A stretch of 64,000 nucleotides of DNA, from assembly GCF_001570765.1 (NCBI RefSeq), contig NZ_BCSH01000039.1, forward strand, positions 1 to 64,000, in the 5' to 3' direction. The DNA is from Nocardiopsis listeri NBRC 13360 (GTDB lineage Bacteria > Actinomycetota > Actinomycetes > Streptosporangiales > Streptosporangiaceae). The notes under the pieces are model-generated. The model had not been told where the DNA came from. It saw only the letters and a list, made by a program, of their open reading frames with translations, and made no database searches. Within the stretch, counting starts at the first letter, position 1. Every line of letters begins with the position of its first letter. The translations under genes and the position numbers were made by a program. Shown one piece after another: positions 9,177 to 18,604 of the stretch.

Positions 9177-9762
9177 ACTTGCCTTCCTTCAGGACCAGGT
9201 CGATGACGATGGCGGCGGCCACCACCAGCGTGCCCAGGGGCTGGGGCAGCGAAGGATAGCGCTGGTGCAGCGCGTAGCTGTCGGCCGCGGTGAACATCTC
9301 TCCCAGGTCGGGCATACGACGGTCCACACGGGCGATCTCGTGGTCGGCGTGGTCCTTGATCCGAAAGTCCATACCGATGAAGTCGCCCTCGATACCGCCG
9401 ACCACTCGCTTCCAGGGGTCCATCAGGGTGAACTTGGAGCCGAAGAACTTCAGGTCCTGTTCGATGGTCCCCACCGACCGGCCGTCCGGCAGGTTCACGC
9501 TGGTGGAGGCGGTCATCCAGGACCAGTGCTTCTGGATGACGAGCCCGGTCCGTCCGTACATGTCGTTGACGTGCACGCGCCGTTCGAACCCCCCGGTGTT
9601 GCGGGACAGGGCCCGGAGCACCTGCATGCCGCCGTCGGCTCCCTGTTCGCGCACCTGCGCGATGGGGCGGCCGTAGGCGTCGTACACCTCGTAGTCGGAG
9701 ACGTCGACCATGAAGCGCTTGGGTTGGCGTACCACCAGGGGATTCGCGTTGAAAATGTCCAT
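9175..9762 (-). CDS. LURP-one-related / phospholipid scramblase-like protein
   Basis: 195 residues. The sequence reads as strand-rich repeats of a Tubby/LURP-one-type barrel: RFMVDVSDYEVYDAYGRPIAQV, VNDMYGRTGLVIQK, WKRVVGGIEGDFIGMDFRI and DHEIARVDRR, ending with one hydrophobic helix (LGTLVVAAAIVIDLVL) that may anchor it to the membrane. Proteins of this fold include phospholipid scramblases and plant LOR proteins; the bacterial role is unknown. ATG at 9762 chosen because MDIFNANPLVVRQ begins the conserved domain. It follows the zeta-like kinase gene by only 11 bp, so the two are probably cotranscribed. Confidence 0.75.
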   Translation of the reverse strand: MDIFNANPLVVRQPKRFMVDVSDYEVYDAYGRPIAQVREQGADGGMQVLRALSRNTGGFERRVHVNDMYGRTGLVIQKHWSWMTASTSVNLPDGRSVGTIEQDLKFFGSKFTLMDPWKRVVGGIEGDFIGMDFRIKDHADHEIARVDRRMPDLGEMFTAADSYALHQRYPSLPQPLGTLVVAAAIVIDLVLKEGK

Positions 9763-9773
9763 GGGCAGGGATC

Positions 9774-10871
9774 CTAGACGTCGTCCTCGACGCGCCAGAG
9801 TTCGCGTCGGCCCCTTTCGGCCTCCAACGCGATCCGGCCGAACGGCTCCCGATACCACTCTCCGCCGTCCCGGTGGTCGGCGTAGAGCACCTCGCCCTCG
9901 CGGGACATCACGTACATCGAGTCGACCAGACGATGGGTCTCCAGGAACTCGATGCTGTTGGGAACCCCGAGGTAGAAGCGGTCATGGTGGGTCTTCGGCA
10001 ACCATCGACCGAAACCCTGGTCGCGGGTGGCGCGGGCGTGCCGGTCCACGATCGCGAAACCGCTGTTGGAGGAATGCGTGGCCACGAACGCCACCTCGAC
10101 CCGGTAACCGGCCTCCTTGAAGCCCGACACCCAGGAGGCGGCCCAGTCGGCGCGACCCAAGGGGTGGCTGCACACGACGTCGTAGCGACCACGACGAACG
10201 TGTTCCACGGCCCGCCGGTGCAAGGCGCCCACCTGCTTGGACACGGATGCGGTGGCGACCTTGTCGTCGGCGCCCATCGCCCATTCGTAGTCGGGGGACA
10301 GACGCAGCAGGTCGTCCCCGTCGTAGCCGACGGTGCCCTCCGGCAGGACCGGTAGGAGCAGGCGTTGGAGCGTGGACTTGCCCGATCCCGGCTGGCCGCC
10401 GAACAGCAGCAGTCGCGGATGCTCGCGCGGGGTCCCGGTGAGCCGGTCCCGCAGGGCCAGGTCGAACAGGGAATCAAGCGTTTCCTCGGACAGCTCACGC
10501 AGGTCGTCCGGGGTGGAACCGGCGGGTCCTCGCACCGGTGCGCCGCGCAGCTCGGCGATGGCACCGGGCAGGACGGCACAGGCCCGGTCGACCTCCTCGG
10601 ACGTCAGGAACGGCAGGCGTGCTTCCTCCGCCAGGAGAAGGGCTGCGCGTTCGACCAGTCCCGGATCGTCCTCTTCCCGGGCCAGGCAGGCGCCGATGGC
10701 CGCGCTGTAGAGGTTGTAGGCGCGTTCGCCGGCCTGACGTCGCTCGGTGGCCTGGGGTGGGACACCACCACTGGAGCTCTCCGAGAGCAGCGGGGCGACC
10801 CGCGTCAGGGGGGTCCCACCGGTGGGGTCGGGGCCGAGTCCGGGTTCGGTTCCGGTGCTGGAGGGGGTCAT
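9774..10871 (-). CDS. Zeta toxin-family P-loop kinase
   Basis: 365 residues. P-loop GGQPGSGKST at 158-167, then a substrate strand GYDGDDLLRLSPDY and SHPLGRADWAASW, with a basic RHARATRDQGFGRW lid region: the layout of zeta toxins, which phosphorylate UDP-N-acetylglucosamine. The first ~150 residues are an extra helical region (RAYNLYSAAIGACLAREE..., TSEEVDRACAVLPG) not found in minimal zeta proteins. No epsilon-type antitoxin gene is adjacent; the only linked gene is the LURP-like protein 11 bp downstream. Whether it is a toxin or a housekeeping kinase is open. ATG at 10871. Confidence 0.8.
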   Translation of the reverse strand: MTPSSTGTEPGLGPDPTGGTPLTRVAPLLSESSSGGVPPQATERRQAGERAYNLYSAAIGACLAREEDDPGLVERAALLLAEEARLPFLTSEEVDRACAVLPGAIAELRGAPVRGPAGSTPDDLRELSEETLDSLFDLALRDRLTGTPREHPRLLLFGGQPGSGKSTLQRLLLPVLPEGTVGYDGDDLLRLSPDYEWAMGADDKVATASVSKQVGALHRRAVEHVRRGRYDVVCSHPLGRADWAASWVSGFKEAGYRVEVAFVATHSSNSGFAIVDRHARATRDQGFGRWLPKTHHDRFYLGVPNSIEFLETHRLVDSMYVMSREGEVLYADHRDGGEWYREPFGRIALEAERGRRELWRVEDDV

Positions 10872-11005
10872 GTACGTCCGATCTCTGCCGTGGCACGCCT
10901 CCGTCGGACGCGCGAGTGGACTACCGCCGGCACCCCGGATTTTAGTGCTTCGCGTCACCTCGGGTCGGCGAACGGCCCGGTTCCCGTCCGGCCTAAAGTG
11001 GCCAC

Positions 11006-11434
11006 ATGTCTTCGACCTCCTCCACCGCCGAAGCGCCCGTCGTCATCGAGGCGCTCTCCTGGGTCCACGTACGTGACGGGCGCCTGTTGTGCGTTCGCCC
11101 TGAGGACCGGGACCGGCTGTACCTGCCCGGCGGCAAGCGAGAGCCGGGTGAGACGGATGAGCAGGCAGTGGCGCGCGAGGCGTTGGAGGAGGTCGGCGCG
11201 GTACTGCGCCCAGGAACGTTCGAACGTGTGGCGGTGATCGACCAGGAGGCGCACGGTCAGGCACCAGGGACACGCGTGGAACTGGTGTGCTACACCGCCG
11301 AATACGACGGGGAACTCGTCGCCGACAACGAGATCACCGAACTGGAGTGGATCGGCCACGCCGAACGCGAGCGGTGCGCCCCCGCCGTCCGCGACCTGGT
11401 GGGGCTGCTCCACGCCCGCGGTCTGGTCACCTGA
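11006..11434 (+). CDS. NUDIX hydrolase
   Basis: 142 residues. A complete NUDIX box, from GGKREPGET through REALEEVGA, lies at about residues 42-65 (pattern Gx5Ex7REUxEExGU), so it binds Mg and hydrolyses a nucleoside diphosphate linked to another group. The substrate cannot be read from the sequence. It is divergent from the zeta-kinase gene. ATG at 11006. Confidence 0.88.
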   Translation: MSSTSSTAEAPVVIEALSWVHVRDGRLLCVRPEDRDRLYLPGGKREPGETDEQAVAREALEEVGAVLRPGTFERVAVIDQEAHGQAPGTRVELVCYTAEYDGELVADNEITELEWIGHAERERCAPAVRDLVGLLHARGLVT

Positions 11435-11690
11435 CCGACTCCTCCACGGGGTCGGGGGCCCTCTTCGGCCAGGAACCGGTGTCGCGAAGGAGCAGCATCG
11501 CGACGGTCACCCCGAGCACGAACGGGAGCAGGAAGACGGTCCCCACCAGCGCGATCCGGATCCACGTTCCCGCCTCCCCACGGCTCGAACTCGCCTTGAC
11601 ACGTTCTCGCCATGTACCGGGTGGTCCATGTGCACCATTGGTCCCATGAGCGAAATGCGGGTGGAGACCATCCGTCAGGTACGCGATCAC
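11427..11690 (-). CDS. Possible small membrane protein
   Basis: Up to 87 residues from GTG 11690, with one convincing hydrophobic helix, WIRIALVGTVFLLPFVLGVT, and a charged tail ending DPVEESVR. It overlaps the NUDIX stop by 8 bp and, if the GTG is right, the start of the Phd-like gene by 45 bp. No better start lies nearer the helix. The helix looks genuine, but the start and therefore the gene are doubtful. Confidence 0.35.
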   Translation of the reverse strand: MIAYLTDGLHPHFAHGTNGAHGPPGTWRERVKASSSRGEAGTWIRIALVGTVFLLPFVLGVTVAMLLLRDTGSWPKRAPDPVEESVR

Positions 11691-11993
11691 ATCGCCGATG
11701 TCGTCGACCGAGCGGATCGTGAGGACTCACCGACGGTGATCACCAGACGAGGAAAAGAGGTGGCAGCGGTCGTACCCATCGACCTCCTGCGTCGATACCA
11801 GCAATTCGAAGAGCAGGAAATCATGCGCATGGTCCGGGAACGCATGGGCAACCCTGCGCAGGGGACCCCGATGGAAGAAGTCATGGCGCAGATCTTGGAA
11901 GGTCCCGGTGAACCACCGGACGATCTTTCGACCGGAAGCCCGTTCGGAACTTCGCGAACTTCCACGCAATATGGCCATGGTGGTGTTCCGTAA
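11646..11993 (+). CDS. Type II antitoxin, Phd/YefM family
   Basis: 115 residues. The N-terminal ~55 residues (MSEMRVETIRQVRDHIADVV, then VITRRGKEVAAVVPIDLLRRY) are a Phd/YefM DNA-binding domain, the part that normally represses its own promoter. The tail, from about residue 88 (GEPPDDLSTGSPFGTSR), is a low-complexity extension encoded by DNA that also encodes the start of the toxin. ATG at 11646. It pairs with the RelE-like gene that begins inside it at 11908. Confidence 0.88.
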   Translation: MSEMRVETIRQVRDHIADVVDRADREDSPTVITRRGKEVAAVVPIDLLRRYQQFEEQEIMRMVRERMGNPAQGTPMEEVMAQILEGPGEPPDDLSTGSPFGTSRTSTQYGHGGVP

Positions 11994-12165
11994 GCTCACT
12001 GAACCAGAGCATGACCCCCTCGGTCACGGAACCACGGCATTGGTCGGAAACCCCGAGGTACGTCGTCTCAGGGTGGGCGACTATCGGATCATCTACACGG
12101 TGGAAGACCGAAAACTCGTCATATGGGTGGCGCACGTCGGGCACCGCTCCACGGTGTACGACTGA
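11908..12165 (+). CDS. Type II toxin, RelE/ParE family
   Basis: 85 residues, full length for RelE. It shows TIFRPEARSELRELP (first strand and helix), VRRLRVGDYRIIYTVED (core sheet with conserved Arg and GDYRIIY) and VWVAHVGHRSTVY-type ending (WVAHVGHRSTVYD). The family are ribosome-dependent mRNA endonucleases or, for ParE, gyrase poisons. GTG start at 11908 with GGAAGG about 5 nt upstream. It overlaps the antitoxin by 86 nt in a different frame, so antitoxin translation passes through the toxin's ribosome site. Confidence 0.88.
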   Translation: MNHRTIFRPEARSELRELPRNMAMVVFRKLTEPEHDPLGHGTTALVGNPEVRRLRVGDYRIIYTVEDRKLVIWVAHVGHRSTVYD

Positions 12166-12373
12166 TCTCGCGCGGGCCCCTCATCCGGTACGCGAGAAAA
12201 TCGGTGGCCGTCTCCGGCCCCCCTGGTGAGAGTCCCTGAACGTGCGCCACTTGCCTCAGCCCCGGGCACCCCCGAGCACCGCTCGGCCGACCACTACCTG
12301 CTCTGGCCGGCCCGGCGGGAGTAGGGCTCCCTGCCGTGGCACGCCTGGCACGGCGACGCCTAGGTTCGCGAAC

Positions 12374-12988
12374 TCACGAAGGCCACTGCTCCGGACGAGG
12401 GAACCGGGAGGTGTCGATCTCCAGGTCGAAGGGTTCCGGAAGCCGGATCTTCTCGCCGAAGTCCACGGTGGTGGCGTGGTTGTAGCGACCGTTTCCAGGT
12501 TGTTCGTACAACGTGACGGAAGGTCCGGTCTCGTCCCAGGCGTCGACCAGCAGGTAGAGCGGAACAGGAGCGTGCGCGTAGCCCCACAGCTTCTTCTTAC
12601 GGTCGATGTCCATGCTGCTCTTGGAGACGATCTCGACCACCAGTTCAGCCTCGTCGGCCGGGTTGGGAGTCTGTCCAGGATCGAGAACGACCGATTCCGG
12701 CATCACCACCAAATCCGGAACGTAGAGCCGCTCAACGACCGGCAACTGAATGCCCAATGTCTGATAGAGCCCCCAATCGTCGGGCACCGCACGGAGCAGC
12801 GCGCGGTTCACTCGATCCGCGATGATGTTGTGGGGGTCAGATGGGGGCGCCACGAGCAAGACTCCGTTGTCGTCAACGATCTCAGCCCGCCAGCCGTCGG
12901 GCACGTCCAGTTCCTTCCAGGTGCTCAGGGCGTGGTCCCATCGCGACATCCCCGTCGCCGGAACGGTCTCCGTCATCGTCAGACTCAT
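12374..12988 (-). CDS. Uma2-family (DUF820) restriction-like endonuclease
   Basis: 204 residues with the PD-(D/E)xK core of Uma2/DUF820 proteins: GWRAEIVDDNGVLLVAPPSD, YVPDLVVMPES with the catalytic Asp, ELVVEIVSKSSMDIDRKKK with the Glu and Lys, then YLLVDAWDETGPSVTLY. These proteins are common in actinomycetes and cyanobacteria; their function is unknown and many are stand-alone, as here. ATG at 12988. The 208 bp on its left hold nothing I recognise. Confidence 0.85.
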   Translation of the reverse strand: MSLTMTETVPATGMSRWDHALSTWKELDVPDGWRAEIVDDNGVLLVAPPSDPHNIIADRVNRALLRAVPDDWGLYQTLGIQLPVVERLYVPDLVVMPESVVLDPGQTPNPADEAELVVEIVSKSSMDIDRKKKLWGYAHAPVPLYLLVDAWDETGPSVTLYEQPGNGRYNHATTVDFGEKIRLPEPFDLEIDTSRFPRPEQWPS

Positions 12989-13113
12989 TTCCTCGCACCT
13001 CCGGACAGGAACCTAGCGCCTTGCGCGCCTGTCCACCCGACACTTCGCACAATAACCCTGACGGGCACGGAAAAACATTGGACGGGCCCGTCGGAGCGAA
13101 GGACACTGCTCGG

Positions 13114-13866
13114 ATGGCCTCCCCGGCGGTTCCTCCCATGCACCGCGATCTCGACTTCAACGGCCCCCTCTCAGACGAGCGGGCCGCGCGTCTGATCCAC
13201 TCGCTCGGCCCCTTGAAAGGGCACCATGTCGTGGACCTGGGCTGTGGTTGGGCCGAACTCCTCCTGCGCACCCTGTCCACCGAGCCCACGGCCACCGGGT
13301 TCGGCATCGACCTCGGGGAGGAGAACATCCGGCATGGTCGGGTCGGAGCCACGGCCCGGGGGTTGGCCGACCGGGTGGAGCTGGAGGTCGGGGACGCCGG
13401 CGAGTGGCGGGGCGAACCCTGCGACGTCGTGTTCAACGTGGGTGCCACCCATGTGTGGGGTGGTGACCCCGTCACGCACACCGGGAACGCGCTCACCGCC
13501 CTGGCCGACCTGACGCGTTCGGGCGGCCGGGCGCTGTTCGGTGAGTGCTACTGGAAGCGTCCGCCCACCGAGGAGGAGATCACCGCGATGGCGGTGGTCC
13601 CCCGTGACCAGTACCGGTCATTGCCCGACCTGGTCGACTTCGCGCTCTCCCATGGTTTCCGGCTGTACTCCCTGTCGGAGGCCACGGTGGACGAGTGGGA
13701 CCACTTCGAGAACGGCAACGCGTGGAGCGTGGAGGACTGGATCCGGGACAACCCCCGCTCCCCCGACTTCGAGGAGGTCATCCGGCGCACCGACACCCAC
13801 CGGCGACTCCGTCTGCATGGTCGGGATGTGCTCGGCTTCGCCTACCTGCCCCTGCTGCGGGCCTGA
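13114..13866 (+). CDS. Class I SAM-dependent methyltransferase
   Basis: 250 residues with motif I HHVVDLGCGWAELLLR, motif II-like GFGIDLGEENIRHGR and motif IV CDVVFNVGATHVWGG, the usual Rossmann-fold order. The C-terminal half (RALFGECYWKRPPTEEE, WSVEDWIRDNPRSPDF) resembles small-molecule methyltransferases. The substrate is unknown. ATG 13114 has GAAGGA about 11 nt upstream; ATG 13138 is an alternative. Confidence 0.83.
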   Translation: MASPAVPPMHRDLDFNGPLSDERAARLIHSLGPLKGHHVVDLGCGWAELLLRTLSTEPTATGFGIDLGEENIRHGRVGATARGLADRVELEVGDAGEWRGEPCDVVFNVGATHVWGGDPVTHTGNALTALADLTRSGGRALFGECYWKRPPTEEEITAMAVVPRDQYRSLPDLVDFALSHGFRLYSLSEATVDEWDHFENGNAWSVEDWIRDNPRSPDFEEVIRRTDTHRRLRLHGRDVLGFAYLPLLRA

Positions 13867-13967
13867 GAAGGCTCGTCCACAGGTGCCCCGGGCGCCGGTT
13901 GCGCACGCGTCCCGGCACACGCATGCTCGTTTCCAGGGGAGCCGACCGGCTCCCGGTGAGGAAGCCT

Positions 13968-14471
13968 ATGGACACGCGTGCACTCGTCGACGACGCCCGA
14001 CGGTCGGGGATCGAGGGGTTCTCGGCGGGCGCGATCGTCCACCGGGACTCCGGTCGGGAGATCCTCCTGCTGCGCCGTCGCGACGACGAGACCTCCTTCC
14101 CCGGAGCGGAGAGCCTGCCCTCGGGTGGGGTGGAACCGGGCGAGACCCTCCTCGGCGGGTTGGCCCGAGAGCTGCGAGAGGAGATCGGAACACCCGTGGG
14201 CGCCACGCTCCGGTTGGAGCCCTTCGTGACCTGGTTCGACTACGACTCACGGCACGGCGAGCGCAAACGCCAGTTCACGTTCGCGCGGCCACATGACGGC
14301 ACGCCCGTGCGGTTGTCGCAGGAGCACACGGACTTTCGGTGGTTCCCGGCCGAGAAGCACCCCGACAGCGATCTCACCCCGCAGGTGAAGGAGGCGGTCC
14401 GGGAGTGGCTCGATCACCGCGACACCCTCACCGAAGGCCCCCGCGAACGGCGAAACCGGGCGGCCCCGTGA
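13968..14471 (+). CDS. NUDIX hydrolase
   Basis: 167 residues. NUDIX box from SGGVEPGETLLGG to RELREEIGT (about residues 52-75). The flanking sequence (EILLLRRRDDETSFPGAESLPSGG, FAR, HTDFRWF) is typical of (d)NTP or mutated-base pyrophosphohydrolases, but the substrate is not determined. ATG at 13968 has GAGG about 8 nt upstream. Its stop codon lies in the loop of the hairpin at 14456-14483. Confidence 0.87.
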   Translation: MDTRALVDDARRSGIEGFSAGAIVHRDSGREILLLRRRDDETSFPGAESLPSGGVEPGETLLGGLARELREEIGTPVGATLRLEPFVTWFDYDSRHGERKRQFTFARPHDGTPVRLSQEHTDFRWFPAEKHPDSDLTPQVKEAVREWLDHRDTLTEGPRERRNRAAP

Positions 14472-14483
14472 AGGGCCGCCCGG
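14456..14483. terminator. Perfect 11-bp inverted repeat, bidirectional terminator
   Basis: CCGGGCGGCCC (14456-14466) and GGGCCGCCCGG (14473-14483) are exact complements around a 6-nt loop that contains the TGA of the upstream NUDIX gene. It stands between that gene and the convergent groEL, so it can stop both. Confidence 0.7.
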
Positions 14484-14530
14484 TCGTCGCGGGCGAGGTC
14501 GCGTATCCGGACCTCGGACTCCTGAACCGC

Positions 14531-16288
<1,758 letters not shown>

Positions 16289-16315
16289 TTAGCACTCGGC
16301 CATGCTGAGTGCTAA
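16289..16315 (-). promoter_or_regulatory. CIRCE operator (perfect)
   Basis: TTAGCACTC, 9-nt spacer, GAGTGCTAA: an exact match to the CIRCE consensus bound by the heat-shock repressor HrcA. It ends 127 bp upstream of the groEL start codon, in the leader or promoter. Confidence 0.95.
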
Positions 16316-16327
16316 CCACTCATATTT

Positions 16328-16354
16328 TTAGCACTCGACCATGGAGAGTGCAAA
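16328..16354 (-). promoter_or_regulatory. CIRCE operator (one mismatch)
   Basis: TTAGCACTC, 9-nt spacer, GAGTGCAAA: CIRCE with a single change in the right arm, 12 bp beyond the perfect copy. Two operators in tandem should tighten HrcA repression of groEL. The rest of the 16163-16540 gap holds only the groEL leader and the hairpin at 16492. Confidence 0.88.
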
Positions 16355-16491
16355 CGATGTGGTCACGATTTCCACGACCCCGAAAACAGCCATCACCTGC
16401 TATGACATGCACGAACCAGGGCATTTGAGCGTTGGGCGAACAGAAGACGAACCCGTGATCCAGGCTCCGGACGACCCTCGACGAGGAATGA

Positions 16492-16530
16492 GATGAGGGG
16501 GCGGGCGCTCGGTGCGTCCGCCCCCTCATC
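16492..16530 (-). terminator. Perfect 13-bp inverted repeat, terminator
   Basis: GATGAGGGGGCGG (16492-16504) and CCGCCCCCTCATC (16518-16530) flank a 13-nt loop, 10 bp after the stop of the leftward sulfur-carrier gene. It ends the thrC-sulfur carrier transcript and insulates groEL. Confidence 0.72.
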
Positions 16531-16540
16531 GTTCGTACGG

Positions 16541-16819
16541 TCAGCAGCCCCCGGCGACCGCGGGGATGATCGACACCTGCTGCCCGGCCTTGACCTCGGT
16601 CTGTAGACCCTTCTCGAAACGCACGTCCTCGTCACCGACGTAGACGTTCACGAAACGACGTACCTTGCCGTTGTCGTCGAGGATGCGGGCCCGGATACCC
16701 GGGTGGTTGGCCTCCAGGTCGTCGAGGATCTCCGCGAGGGTGGCGCCCTCGGCGGTGACCTCGGAGGCTTCGTCGGTGTAGGTGCGCAGGATGGTGGGGA
16801 CGCGGACGCTGGCGCTCAT
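16541..16819 (-). CDS. MoaD/ThiS-family sulfur carrier (CysO-like) ending Gly-Gly-Cys
   Basis: 92 residues with a ubiquitin-like beta-grasp sequence: VRVPTILRTYTDEA, LDDLEANHPGIRARI, VNVYVGDEDVRFEKGL and IIPAVAGG. This is closest to mycobacterial CysO, the carrier for cysteine synthesis. Active carriers end in Gly-Gly, whose terminal carboxylate is adenylated and thiocarboxylated; here one Cys follows, so it should need trimming first. It is 53 bp downstream of thrC in the same direction and probably shares its riboswitch-controlled transcript. ATG at 16819. Confidence 0.85.
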   Translation of the reverse strand: MSASVRVPTILRTYTDEASEVTAEGATLAEILDDLEANHPGIRARILDDNGKVRRFVNVYVGDEDVRFEKGLQTEVKAGQQVSIIPAVAGGC

Positions 16820-16872
16820 GTGCGGATCTCCTGGTGAGTGCGATGGTGGGTGGTGGCGCGTGGCCGGACGAG

Positions 16873-18132
16873 TCAGACCAGGCCCTGGGCCTTGAACGCG
16901 TCCAGGGAGGGCTTGATGGTGGCGGTGACACCGGAGTCGACGGCGTTGAGGGTCTTGAGCCCGTCACCGGTGTTGACGATGACGGTCTCGGCCTCGGGGT
17001 CGATCCTGCCCTCGCGAACCAGCTTGTGCAGGACGCCGGTGGTCACGCCGCCCGCGGTCTCGGCGAAGACGCCCTCGGTACGGGCCAACAGCTTGATGGC
17101 GTCGACGATCTCGTCGTCGCCCACGTGCTCGACCGAACCACCGGTGCGCTCGGCGATGTCCAGGACGTACGGCCCGTCCGCCGGGTTGCCGATGGCCAGG
17201 GACTTGGCGATCGTGTCCGGCTTGACCGGCTGGATGACGTCGTGGCCGTTCTCCCACGCCTTGGCGACCGGGGAGCAGCCCGTGGCCTGCGCACCGAACA
17301 CCTTGTAGGGGCGGTCCTCGACCAGTCCGACCTTGATGAGTTCCTGGAAGCCCTTGTCGATCTTGGTGAGCTGGGAGCCGGAGGCGATCGGTACGACGAT
17401 CTGCTCGGGCAGCCGCCAGCCGAGCTGCTCGGCGATCTCGTAGGCCAGCGTCTTGGAACCCTCGGCGTAGTAGGGCCGCAGGTTGACGTTGGTGAAGCCC
17501 CAGCTCTCACCGGCCTCGTCCCCGATGAGTTCGGAGCAGAAGCGGTTGACGTCGTCGTAGTTGCCGTCGATGGCCACGACCTTGCCGCCGTAGACGGCGG
17601 CCATGACGACCTTGCCCTCCTCCAGTCCGGCGGGGATGAACACGCACGACTCGAAGCCGGCCCGCGCGGCCGCGGCACCGACCGCGCCGGCGAGGTTCCC
17701 GGTGGAGGAACAGGACAGGGTGGTGAACCCGAAGGTGCGAGCGGCCTCCACCGCGATCGCGACCACGCGGTCCTTGAAGGAGTGCGTGGGGTTGGCGGAG
17801 TCGTCCTTGACGTGCAGGGACTTCAGCCCGAGTTCGGCGGCGAGGCGGTCGGCCCTGACCAGGGGCGTGAAGCCGGGGTTCATGTTGGGCAGCTCGGCCA
17901 CGTTCGTGGGGACCGGCAGCAGGGAGCGGTAGCGCCAGATGTTCTTGGGGCCGCTCTCGATCTCCTCGCGGGTGACGTTCCCGAAGTCGTAGGCGATCTC
18001 CAGGGGGCCGAAACAGAACTGGCAGGCGAAGCTCGGCGACAGTTCGTAACGTTCGCCGCACTCTCGACAGGAGAGGGCGGTCCCGGGACCGAAGGCGCGG
18101 ACAGCGGTGGGTTCAGCGGCGGCGATCGCCAT
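16873..18132 (-). CDS. thrC: Threonine synthase
   Basis: 419 residues, PLP-dependent conversion of O-phosphohomoserine to threonine. The N-terminus has a rubredoxin-like zinc knuckle, C22/C25 and C37/C40 (CRECGERY, CQFC), seen in the long ThrC form. The PLP lysine is K120 in SANPTHSFKDR. CSSTGNLAGAVGAAAARAG and SGSQLTKIDKGF are further PLP-fold type II motifs. ATG at 18132, with GGGGAG about 10 nt upstream. Preceded by a SAM-I riboswitch, which is notable because threonine and methionine syntheses compete for O-phosphohomoserine in actinomycetes. Confidence 0.95.
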   Translation of the reverse strand: MAIAAAEPTAVRAFGPGTALSCRECGERYELSPSFACQFCFGPLEIAYDFGNVTREEIESGPKNIWRYRSLLPVPTNVAELPNMNPGFTPLVRADRLAAELGLKSLHVKDDSANPTHSFKDRVVAIAVEAARTFGFTTLSCSSTGNLAGAVGAAAARAGFESCVFIPAGLEEGKVVMAAVYGGKVVAIDGNYDDVNRFCSELIGDEAGESWGFTNVNLRPYYAEGSKTLAYEIAEQLGWRLPEQIVVPIASGSQLTKIDKGFQELIKVGLVEDRPYKVFGAQATGCSPVAKAWENGHDVIQPVKPDTIAKSLAIGNPADGPYVLDIAERTGGSVEHVGDDEIVDAIKLLARTEGVFAETAGGVTTGVLHKLVREGRIDPEAETVIVNTGDGLKTLNAVDSGVTATIKPSLDAFKAQGLV

Positions 18133-18147
18133 GGCGAGGTGTCTCCC

Positions 18148-18282
18148 CTCATCTTCCCTGGTGGCCACCTTGGCCCCAGGCCGGAGTTGGCACCTGCCTC
18201 GACCGGTACGCGATGGTGCGTCCACATGTCGAGATGGTTGCCGGGGCTTCGTAGGGCCGGTCCCTCCACCCCTCTGGATGAG
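18148..18282 (-). promoter_or_regulatory. SAM-I (S-box) riboswitch
   Basis: Read leftward, the leader shows the conserved S-box core in order: CTCATC, AGAGGGGTGGAGGGAC (kink-turn arm), CGGCCC, GAAGCC, CGGCAACC, and after a long P3, GGTGCCAACTCC and GGGAAGATGAG. CTCATC (18277-18282) and GATGAG (18148-18153) pair perfectly to close helix P1. The GGGGAG ribosome site overlaps the 3' strand of P1, so SAM binding should occlude translation of thrC. Rest of the 18133-18604 gap: no gene seen. Confidence 0.92.
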
Positions 18283-18604
18283 CAATATGAAGTTGTGGCG
18301 TCTCCCCTCGGGGAACGCACCGTCACTGTAACCGACGTCCTGACCGGTTTTCCATGCCGGGTGATCCGGATTACACCAGCCGTCTCAGTATGCGATACAT
18401 GATGAGACGGCCCTGATCGGTGTCGTCCGGCGCGCGTCCCGTGCCGGTGGAGCGTGACGACCCTCCCCGTTGACCAGGGGTGGGTTTGGGGCCCGGGTGC
18501 TCCGGCGAGACCTAGGGTGCGCCCCCGGATCGCCGGGGGTGCATCCACGACTTCCCCACATTCCCACCGCGGCACTCGTTCGCGCACTTGAGAGGACCTC
18601 ACAC

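Noticed and set aside
16834-18402. Long rightward open frame opposite threonine synthase
   Set aside because: No recognisable domain and it runs through the SAM riboswitch; thrC is certain.
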